From Platanthera guangdongensis (taxonomy: Eukaryota > Streptophyta > Magnoliopsida > Asparagales > Orchidaceae), in contig CM077153.1 of the NCBI GenBank assembly GCA_039583875.1, positions 68,642,482 to 68,706,481 on the forward strand: 64,000 nucleotides of DNA, given 5' to 3'. Positions 53,464-62,374 of the stretch are shown one piece after another (position 1 is the stretch's first letter; each line of letters begins with the position of its first letter). Made by a program: the position numbers and the translations under genes. The notes beneath the pieces were generated by a model, which was not told the DNA's origin, made no database searches, and worked only from the letters and a program-made list of their open reading frames with translations.

Positions 53464-55071
53464 TGTTAGAACCCTACTTGTGATTTGGGCTAGGTTCAGA
53501 ATTAGGATTGATGACCCACAATGTATAGTCTAGGGTCATTTATTTGTTCTAGGGTTAAGGTCAATTACTTTAGGTTAGTTCACTGAGACCTACCTTCAGA
53601 AGGCTTCAGAAGACTTCAGAGACTCAAGACTTAAGAGACAAGATAATTTTGAAGATAGTAGAAAAAGGAGTTTGACGATAGCTGAACTCAGCTCGACGAT
53701 CATCGATCTCAGATTGACGAACTCAGAGTTCCTTCTCTGAGTTGAGCTCGACGAAAGTCTAGCTCAAGTCGACGAACTGTGAGCTTATCTCAGGATCTCA
53801 GCTCGACGAAGTGTCTTCTCAGCTCGACCAATTTGGAGCTCAGTTTGGCAAGTGCTTTTTATGTTCGATGATCTTGGAGCTCAGCTCGACGAAGGAGAAT
53901 TATCAGCTCGACGAACTTGGAGCTTAGGTCGATGAAAACTTTCCTTAGTTCGACTAACTCCATCAAGGTTCTATTCGGCTATCTTCTCTCAGTTTCTCAG
54001 ACCCTCTAATGCAATTCGATTTCAGATTATTTCAAATATTCAGACAGTAATACTCTGATAATTAATGATCAAATTCTCAAGAATATAGTCATTCCTGGGA
54101 GCATTAATTAAGGATTTTCACAGAGTTATTACTTAACATATTTAATGGGACAGTTAGGGAAATGCATTGAAGATAATATTCAGCCGTTCCAATTCCCAGA
54201 AAATATGCAGAGGAATTCAAAGATTTGAATTTCAAAATCAGCAATCAGATATAAAAGATTTCCAGAAGATTGTCGTGCAGAGTCTAACAATTAGAATTTA
54301 TTGAGTCGGGAAAAAGAAGAAAAGAAAATATCTGCATTCTGAGAACAAGAACAAGAGATATAGAACATCTTGTTCATCCTCGTTCTTCTTCTTCAAGTTT
54401 TCTTCCAGCAACACAACATACATTCTGAGACCAATAGCTCAATCACTCAGAGATATTTACTGGAAGAAGAAGTGCTCATCTTGAAGGCCTAAACCCTGAG
54501 CAAAGCTTCCATTCTCCTGAACTATTATACATCTCAGGGGGAGCTTTGACAACAACAGCAATCCACTAGTCTTCTCAGAACTTTGAGAAAGAGAAGACAA
54601 TATTACATTTCTTTTTACCTCACTGTAAAAGGGTTCTTAACTCCCTTCAAAAGTTTACCCCTCAGTTGTTAAGTCTCCTGATCAAAACACTTAGTTTGGT
54701 TTTTGGGCACCTGATCAAAAGCTCAAAGGGTTACTAGATCTCCCTTGAAAATAGATCTTGTAGTGATAGGGCACCTGAGCAAAAACCTGTGGTGGCAGGG
54801 CACCTGATCAGAAACCTATAGTGGATTCCTACCAGGGTGGTAGAACAGTAGATGTACCCAAGCTTTAGGGGAACCACTATAAAATCTTTGTGTCGTCTGG
54901 TTGCTCTATTTGTTATTTTCTGTACTGTGATTTCTGTGTTTTATTTCTGCCCATATACATAAAGATATCACTTATTTTAATCCGCTATAAAAATTAATCA
55001 AAAGATTTTTAATACTCTATTCACCCCCCCCCCCCCCTCTAGAGTTAGTGTGATCTATCCCTTCTCTTTCA
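53464..55071 (+). repeat. Copia-1 3' LTR
   Basis: A 1608-bp partner of 6000-7588. The TCGACGAA cluster at 53660-53960 is better preserved than in the 5' LTR. The C-tract at 55023-55037 is about 15 bases against 5 in the 5' LTR. The equivalent TATAAAA lies near 54879-54885. Confidence 0.93.
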
Positions 55072-55076
55072 ATTTG

Positions 55077-55640
55077 TGATATTGAATGGTGTTTAAGTTG
55101 TACTTTCTTGTGATATGTCTATGGATGGTTGCTATGCATGTAGGGAAGAAATACTACTGCCTCGGGTATGGGGTAGGGTCTTTATAAATTGGTCAGCTAA
55201 AGCTGACTGTTGCCTTGTTTGTCATCCTTGTGGTGGATTGTACCTGTGCAGGAGCTGGACAGCCGAGCGGGAAATAGCGGGTTGCATCCCTGTGATGCTA
55301 TGTCGGCCCTCGAAGGCCAAGCAATGAGCTTTTAGTATTTTTCACGTGTGTTCGGCCTGCACGTGGGTGTTTGTAAACCACTCTTTTGGGGGAAAACATT
55401 TGTACGTCCTTAAGACCGTAACTTTTGTGTATTTTTGTAAACCATTCCTGATTTGTATAATAGTGGACATTCACATTAATTGAGTTCGGGTAACCATGAA
55501 GCTTACGCTAGAATGCTCTGAGTTAGGATTCGATTGGTCTTTTGACATTAACATGTAAATCTGCCACTGTCGGTGGAATATGGCATGGGGCCCTGGCCGG
55601 ACCCTCTGTTATATTTCATGTGACGGATGGAGGTGTTACA
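55077..55640 (+). repeat. Gypsy-1 3' LTR, right portion
   Basis: Resumes the LTR cut at 5999. It ends GGAGGTGTTACA, the inverted match of the LTR start, so the whole LTR is about 2.3 kb. No gene. The expected 5-bp duplication after it would be TATTG; its partner lies outside the window. Confidence 0.75.
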
Positions 55641-55977
55641 TATTGTGCATGCCACGATTTGCTCACATTGTGCCTCATACTCATCGCTCCCCTCACATAT
55701 TGCACCTTGCATACATTACACCTCGCGTAACTTGCATACCATGCCCATTGTACCCTATAAACATAACACTCAGCGTGCGTATCACACTCCACGCACTTTG
55801 TTCCCTCCACTCAGTAACATGTCCTTCACTCCATACTTCTCTACTTGTAACAGGAGACATGTCGTAGATTACATACCATATCGATCACATCACTCCTGCA
55901 ATAAAAGACAAGCTCCAGATTTAATGCACGCGGAATACGCTACCGTACCCTCCGAGCATTAGTACAAAGCTCCATAG
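55641..55977. other. Unassigned 337-bp stretch between Gypsy-1 and Gypsy-3
   Basis: Low-complexity-like sequence rich in CATA, CACC and CTCC words. No convincing ORF, repeat partner or RNA gene. It may be host DNA or a remnant of another element, and is the only sequence here not assigned to an LTR element. Confidence 0.5.
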
Positions 55978-57052
55978 TGTAACACCCCACATCTCATGAT
56001 TGGGTTCAAGTTGGGTGGCACGGCCTGGGACACGGGCGTGTCCTGCTCTGCATGGCTTAGCAGCCTATCGAGTGCTCGACGAGCTGCACTCGACGAGTTC
56101 TCTAAAGGGAACACGCCCTGTGATACGGGAGTGTCATAGGGCATGTCCCCCTCTAGTCGACGAACTTCGCTCGATGAAATGCACGTCGGAGGAGTGTCTG
56201 CAGCTGTGTAAGGGCACACGGCTTGTGACACGGGCGTGTCACATGGCCGTGTCCTTTTCTGGATTTGGCCAGGGTAGTGAGGCCTGGTGAACACGGGCAG
56301 GAGACGGGTGTGTCTCTGGGCACACCGCCTGTGACACGGGTGTGTCACATGGCTGTGTCTTGTTCGGGTTGAGATGGTTGTATACCACCTGAGGTACACG
56401 GGCTAGACACGGGAGTGTCTGAAGCCATGTCAAGTCACACGGCCTGTGACACGGGCGTGTCACATGGCCGTGTACTGTTCTGGATGAGTCGGTTGTGTGT
56501 CTCTTAAGGTACACGGCCTGTGACACGGGCATGTCACAGGCCTTGTCAGCTAAAAAAAAGAGTTTTCAGGAAAATTTGTGGCCGTCCATTTCCTACATCT
56601 GGGATCTGATGGCTCAGCCTCCTCCCTACTACTTTAAGGACGAGAATGAGAAGAGGATTCTCATTTTACCTTGGGTTATCCTCTTTCTAAAGAAGTTAGA
56701 GAGAAGGGAGAACAAGGAGGAGGAGGAGGAAAGGAGCTGGCCACCGGTGGAGCTGCTGAGTTCTGATTCGAGATCCAAGGCCAGCGTTGTGGAGGCAGGA
56801 CCGCTGCGGTGCTTTCCAGCTGGCTCGAATTCCATAGCTCCAAAGAGGTCGTCAAGGGTAATGATCTTTCTTCTTGGCCATGTGAAGTCCTCCTTTTTGG
56901 CATGTGCATGGAATTCCCCCACCAGAGGGTGGATTTCCTTTGGGTTGATTCTTGGAATCCCCAATAGTCTTGCATATAGATCTGAAACTATGGAGTACGG
57001 AATAGGCATGTTGTGTGAAGCCCATCTGGACAGGTTGGTCAGGATTGGTGAT
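55978..57052 (+). repeat. Gypsy-3 LTR, left portion, cut by Tat-B
   Basis: Starts TGTAACACCCC after CATAG. The U3 part (56020-56550) is an array of CACGGGCGTG, AGGCCGTGT and CTCGACGA words like that of Gypsy-2. The part 56830-57050 is closely related to 4970-5210 of the Gypsy-1 LTR (shared CCCCCACC and TGTGTGAAGCCCATC words). It is interrupted at 57053, and its remainder lies beyond the window. Confidence 0.8.
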
Positions 57053-57679
57053 TGTTGAAGCCAAAAATGACCTCAACGGGAGTTCAAAACAGGGGTGCAG
57101 CCAACACCTACTTCTCTCAAGCATCGGCCCTTGACAAGATTCAAAGGACCTAAGACTGACCCAAAGCCTCAGCAGGGAGGTCCCACCTCACACCCGGAAG
57201 ATCTCTGAGAGCTTCCCCTCCAAAGCCAAAAGCTGGGCTAGGAGATCCTCAAAAAGCACTGGAAATTGGAAGATTATGAAAGCTAGCCTTCTAAGGAGCC
57301 CTTATGGGTCTACTTATAGCCTTTTGCTGACCTGAGATTACTGAAATACCCTTAGTTGATCTGCCAATAGCCAAATCCCGTTCTTTATCCTGAGGGTAAA
57401 GTGGTAATTTTACTCGAGGGTAATTAGGTCATTCTACCCAGGGCCCTGGGCCCCACTCGGCGAGAACTTTGAGCCGAGAGCCTTCCTGTCCAGAGCCCGG
57501 TGCAAGCGGTCTCACCTGCTTACAGGCGAGATCTCCTCCAAGAAAGGAGCTTGGCGCAAGCGCAAACGTTCCCGCCCCACTTATGGGCGAGAGGTTCTTC
57601 AGGGAGGGAGCTTCTCTTGCTAGCTTAATGCTGACCGTTGGTGTCTCTGGGTCCGACTCAGCGAATATGGGGTTGTACA
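57053..57679 (-). repeat. Tat-B 3' LTR
   Basis: 627 bp, related to the Tat-A LTR along its length (shared AAGCTGGGCT, GGGAGGTCCCACC and TATAAGTA in place of TATAAATA) but clearly diverged and shorter. The left flank is GTGAT. Confidence 0.85.
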
Positions 57680-57695
57680 CAATCCCCGCTCTTTT
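57680..57695 (-). promoter_or_regulatory. Tat-B polypurine tract
   Basis: AAAAAGAGCGGGGATTG on the minus strand, adjoining the LTR start TGTACA. It is the same word as in Tat-A. Confidence 0.85.
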
Positions 57696-57792
57696 TGAGC
57701 TAGCTCTGCGCTCGAAAAGACACATCCAACCCATAAATATTCGCTGAGCACGTGTCAACATCAGGGAATCTTTTGGTGGGTCGTACTATAGC

Positions 57793-57800
57793 TATATATA
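57793..57800 (+). promoter_or_regulatory. TATA box of Tat-B antisense gene a
   Basis: TATATATA about 72-80 bases upstream of ATG 57872. Confidence 0.55.
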
Positions 57801-57871
57801 TGTGTTGATAGACGGTTATAAATCTGCCCTCGAATCGTCATTCCTCACCTAAGTTCTCGCTTCCTCTCGCA

Positions 57872-59134
57872 ATGTGTTCCAAGCGCGTTGACAAACCGCT
57901 CCCACAGGACCTTCAAGACCGTATCGATGCGGCCTAGGCACGAGCCAAGGCTAACTGTGCCTTGGTTGCCCCCTGGCTGGCGAGAAAGTCGTCAGTCACT
58001 GAGCCCTCTCATCCAAAGAAGAAGAAGAAAGAGAAGAAGAGGGCGAAGGTGGTCCAGTGAGACCTATCTCATGAGAACAGGAGCTCGACTTCCCCGACCG
58101 GAAGCCATGTGGATGATCCCTCTCCGCAAAAGGTATGTCTCCCGACTCGTTAATCATTGAAACCACTAGCTGTTTACGCTGGAGGATTTGTTGCTGACGC
58201 GATACTTCTCGCAGGAAACGGCCCCTAACGACGTCATACCCCCACGGGAGCCCTTGGACTCATCATCTTGTCCTCCCGAGAATCAGCCGCGGGTCTCGGA
58301 GGTCGTTCCTCCGCCTGACTCCACGAGAACTGCAGGTACCTTTTCTACTCTCGCTACTAACTTGGTCTCGAAATGCTGATTGATTTCCCGCAACACCAGC
58401 TTCCGCCAAATCGGGTCTTGCCACCCGGGAAAATGAAGTAAGGGTCGCCAATCGGTCTGCCCCTGCAGTTGATTCCTCCCTACCAGCAGGAGGAGTGGAT
58501 GTCGAACCTTCCGCAGCTCCCCATGATGCCAGCCATCCCGCGGGAGAGGATAACTCCCCCTACTTCCGGCCAAGCCGGGATCACCACTCGCAAAATCTTC
58601 CCCCCAGGAAAAGGAAAGTCGATCCACCTCCTCTTTGGAACTGAGGGGGGGGACTAGGCCTTCTCGCCTACCGTCGGCCGGTGGTTCTCGCCATACTGCA
58701 GGTATACGGTATGCTTATCACAATTGTCGCTTAGCTCTCATCATGTCCGTGGAATTCTTTTGTCAGGGGATCTGGGCTCGCGGTCGGGAGCTGACGCAGA
58801 GGATGAAGAAGATGAAGAAGACGACGAAGATAGAGAGGGCGAGGACGGCGAGAGATCCCCCTTCCCTTCATCTGATGAGATGGAGGAAATCTTAACCAGT
58901 GCCGGGAGTGCTAAAAGGTGCGGGAAGAGGGTTGCCGCCGTCCTGTCGAAGCTCATACGGCGGGAGCGGGCCCATGACTCCGCGGCGAGAGAGTTTCGTC
59001 AATCGGTGGAGAATAGGCTGCAGGCTCTGGAGCGAGACTACTTCATAGGGAGACGGATCGGCCAGGTGGGCCTACCGCCGGGTCCTCTCCCGAAAGGTGC
59101 ATCGCGCGGATCCAAGACCTGTCTCGCTGATTAA
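57872..59134 (+). pseudogene. Tat-B antisense gene a
   Basis: Function unknown. ATG 57872 opens MCSKRVDKPLPQDLQ. A stop follows soon after, then a lysine-rich patch (KKKKKEKK). Likely exons: to 58132 (AAAAG before GTATGT); 58215-58335 (TAPNDVIPPREP, SEVVPPPDST); from 58400 (SAKSGLATRENEV, NLPPRKRKVDPPP), with damage near 58645; and last from 58767 (GADAEDEEDEEDDED, AAREFRQSVENRLQALE), stopping at 59134. Gaps have GT and AG ends. The product is proline-rich, with basic patches, an acidic block and a coiled coil, like Tat-A gene a. Stops show it is decayed. Exon joints are inferred. Confidence 0.6.
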
Positions 59135-59541
59135 CCTAGGATGCACCGTCTTATCGTCCTATTTCAACCCGCAGACGCCACCGAGGACCAGGCAGCGAGA
59201 ATGAGGACGATGGCGGTGGGAGCCTTATTGATTCGCAAGATCTCCCCCCTTTCCTTCCCCCGGCCTTCCCCTTCCCCAATGTACCCTATCGTTTTTATCA
59301 GTCTGTAACTAATAACTTTGCTATTATTATTATTACTTTTTATTCAGCTCTCGCTCGGCGAGAGTAACCCTGCTTCCGCTTGTTTCACTTATCGCGTGTC
59401 ATCTCATAATGTTTGCGCTAATCATATTTGTCATTCAGTCACTGTCAATCTTGGGCGGGAAACCGAGGCGTCGTCGACTTAGGGCGTGACGGCTGTACCC
59501 CCGCCCCCTTTTTTGGGAATAGTCATGATGACCACGGTTTT

Positions 59542-59549
59542 CTATAAAT
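59542..59549 (+). promoter_or_regulatory. TATA box of Tat-B antisense gene b
   Basis: CTATAAATAGAG, 175 bases upstream of ATG 59717. The rest of 59135-59716 has no gene and forms the intergenic region. Confidence 0.7.
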
Positions 59550-59716
59550 AGAGAAATCCACCTACCATATTTATTTCTCCGATCTGAAACTCATGTCTTT
59601 TTTCTTGTCGCTTTCGCGATTTGCCGAGATCTCCAGCTCGCTTCCGCTTTCCCCTCCTGTTCTCGCTCAGTTCTCGCTCTCGCCTCTCTTTCGAAGACTT
59701 CGCTCTCGCAAGCACG

Positions 59717-61791
59717 ATGTCGGGCGGAAGCGAGGGATGCTCGAATTGCGCGGAAGCCATCGAGAAGCATTTGTTCCCCTCTTGCAGCCTGACCATGGAG
59801 GAGTTTCAACTGACCCAGACTCGCTACGTTCCCGCCGGCTTCACCGCACGAAACCCCAGCAACCATGACAAGGTAAACAGTGCGGGGGAGGGGGAGCTCG
59901 ACATCCCCATTGAGCACTTTGAGGTGGGCTTCCGCCTCCCCCTCTGGCCCGAGATACGCCAGGCCCTCCGGTACTATGGAGTGGTTCCCGCGCAGTTGAA
60001 TCCAAACTCGGTCGCGATCCTGGTAGCCTTCATCTGTTACATGTGATCCGAGAGGATCGAGTTCAGCCTCCTTATCTTCCGGAAGCTGTTCACCTTCCGC
60101 GCTAAGGGAGGGGTGGTCTTCTTTTCAGGGCAGCTGCTCAAGACCACCGGTCTCGCCAACAAGCACCACCACTGGGGAGAGAAGTTCGTCTTCGTTTCCG
60201 GCGATTTCGGGAACATGCCTCTCGCACTCATTCAATACGAGGACGCCGCTTATAAGCCGCCCTCCTTGGGCTCGCGCGAGAAAGCCCTCCTTGAGTTCTT
60301 CGGAACCAAGGATTTCGACGTCCAATTCCTCCAGCGGGGCGTCGATTCACTCCTCCCCGTGCCTCCGGGCGAAGGTACGGTCTCGCCTTTGTCTTGTTAT
60401 TCCTCCCCTTCTTTTTAAGATTAGAACTGAGTGCTGTCGCTTCCGCAGTAGAGCGCGAGATCCCCCTGCACTAACCTTTCGACAAGGCTCATGCTGCAGA
60501 GAGCCAATCTGTGAGAGACCCGCTGGCTCTCGCAAAGGCCGCGGCTCAAGCTTGTCGGGATGAGCCGGCCCCGCTTCCTTCGACCGGCGCCGGGAAGTGA
60601 AAGCCCGGCGCCCCTCTGCCCCCACCGCTCAAGAGGCCCAAAATAACTGCTGCCGAGAAGGGTAAAGCCGTTGTGGTGCCGCCCTCCCAACCTCCCGCTG
60701 CAGGCCGCTCCTTTGAAGAGATCTTACAGGCCGCCAGCGAGATCGCGGTTACCAGGGGTGGCGCCGAGGCACCTGCCGAGAACCCCCCGGCCCTCGGTGG
60801 AGTAGATGACGAGGGAGTCGCCGCCGAGACCTCCGCTCAGTCCCCTCCTGGAGAGGTGTCGCGTGGTCACCGTAATTTTGGTCTCGGCACGAAGTGCCTT
60901 GACGCGGAAAACAAACTGCTACTTCAGTGGGACCCTGACACCAACAGGGTCTCAATCTCTTCTCTTCTGCCCAGCTGGGCGGAGCGAGATGAGGTCACCA
61001 GCGAGGCCTTCTCCTTGGGCTACGGCCTTTATAGCCGAGAGAATGCCGGTATCTATGACAAAATGACCACCAGGCTCCTGGCCTATGACTCCACCCGGGC
61101 CTTGATGCGTGGGATCGAGCTTCCGCATATGTGCGCACGTCGGAGTATCACCATCGACCGTAACTTCCAGGACATGTTCAGGGCCAGGGAGGAGGCGGTG
61201 GCTCAGGCGGCTGCCTTGAAGAAAGAGCTAGCAGACGCCACGCAACTGTTGTCCTCGCGCCGGGCGGAAGAGGTATGAGAGACCTTTCACAGCACTCGCT
61301 CTCGCTACTGCAGATTTCAACTTCATTCTTTCATGCTAACCTCTCGCTACACAGGATTCCGCTCAGGTCGTGGCGCTTCGCGCGGAGCTGGCCCAAGTGC
61401 GATACGAGAACGTCCTACTGAGGGACCAGCTCCGGCGCCTGATGGCGAATGCGCCCCCCTCCTCCACTGGACAAGAGGTTGGAGCCACCACTATTCCGTC
61501 TACGACATCGACGAGCTCCTCTAGGCCAACGCGCAAGCAATAGTCAAGCTCACCCTGGAGACGCTGCGGGATGTAGGCTGCTTGGACGGGAGAGGCAAGA
61601 CCATCACCACTCTCCAGCTCGTCCCCTGGCTCTTCGAGCCTGTCCCGAAGCCCCCAGGCGCGCCCGATTCCCCGCCTTCGGATGTCCTGAAATCCCTTGT
61701 CGCGGGTGGCGAGACATCCGGGGAGAGCTCAGGCGAGAGCTCCAGTGGTAGTTCAAGAGAGAGCTCGGAGGGGTACAGCACGTCTCCCTGA
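59717..61791 (+). pseudogene. Tat-B antisense gene b
   Basis: Function unknown. Exon 1 is 59717-60374: a globular domain (FEVGFRLPLWPEIRQALRYY, LNPNSVAILVAFICYM, KHHHWGEKFVFVSGDFGN, FDVQFLQRGVDSLLP). Intron 1 is 60375-60448 (GTACGG to CCGCAG). Exon 2 is 60449-61272: a linker with KRPKITAAEKGK, then a conserved block (VSISSLLPSWAERDE, FSLGYGLYS). Intron 2 is 61273-61354. Exon 3 starts at 61355 with a coiled coil and ends at 61791 after a frameshift. In-frame stops are TGA 60044 (arginine in Tat-A), TAA 60472, TGA 60598 and TAG 61522. Both introns have the phases of Tat-A (1 and 0). Confidence 0.75.
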
Positions 61792-62374
61792 GGGGCCCCC
61801 CTTTTCCTCTCTTTTTCTTTTTTTTTCTTTTGGTTGTAAAGAGCGAGACGCTCTAGACTTGTAATCACCTTGAGTAAATACATTGTAAATGTTTTGTAAA
61901 CATTTTTATTGTAGTGTTTGATACAACTGTTATGGCCGAGTGATTCTTAAGCATGCTTCCGCCGAGGCCCTTGGCCTCCCTAGGGTAGTCTCCCTTAGTG
62001 ATGGATAGGCGGGAACCTGTCGAAAGAACCCAGGCTTAGACATTTCATTTCCGCGTTCTGCCGAAAACCGTCTGCCGGGAACATGGCTCGTAGGCCCTTT
62101 AATGCGAGGCTGTCCCCCTTTATCTTGCGCAAACTGTTCGAAGCTTTCGCCTAACGCTTCCCACTGTCCAAGGATACTGTCAGGAGCCTTCTCGCCGAGA
62201 GCTTCCTTCGGCGAGATCTCCTTGGCGGGGACTTCCCTGCCGAGATCTTCTCTGGCCAAGGCCTCTCCTGCCTGAAGGGGTCTTACCTCTTTTCATTCTG
62301 CGTTCCGGGTGCATTTCTTGCCCTGCTCAGAGCATCCGAGTCGGAGTGTCTCCTAGGATCAAAAACTTCCCTCC
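61792..62374. other. Tat-B spacer between antisense gene b and tandem repeats
   Basis: Non-coding. A T-rich stretch at 61800-61920 probably includes the end of the gene b transcript. GGCGAGA/TCTCGCC words occur near 62190-62260. No gene is seen. Confidence 0.55.

Larger units (their letters stand above)
6000..55071 (+). mobile_element. Copia-1: old Sirevirus-type Ty1/copia element with ORF3, split by Tat-A
   Basis: Two LTRs (6000-7588 and 53464-55071) begin TGTTAGAAC and end TCTTTCA. An initiator-Met primer site follows the first, and a tract ending AGGGGGAGAT precedes the second. Flanks are GTTTG (5995-5999) and ATTTG (55072-55076), a target duplication with one mismatch. Without Tat-A the element is about 11.4 kb. 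Order is gag, pol, motif cluster, ORF3. All genes are broken by stops or frameshifts. Pol resembles the SIRE/Maximus group ([17 protein letters not shown]). Confidence 0.92.
1..55640 (+). mobile_element. Gypsy-1: decayed Ty3/gypsy chromovirus-like element, 5' part outside window
   Basis: This is the outermost element. Its pol is read at 3-536 and 2121-4100, all in one frame, followed by a purine-rich tract and an LTR that begins at 4260 (TGGTAACACC) and ends at 55640 (GGTGTTACA). Two later insertions interrupt it: a solo LTR at 537-2115 and Copia-1 at 6000-55071. RT and integrase resemble the Tekay/Del group of chromoviruses. Decay is mostly by stop codons rather than frameshifts. The 5' LTR, gag and protease lie to the left of the window. 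Confidence 0.85.

Noticed and set aside
55641..55977. Possible host gene or RNA gene in the only unassigned stretch
   Set aside because: No ORF with protein-like composition and no tRNA or rRNA features; nothing can be supported.
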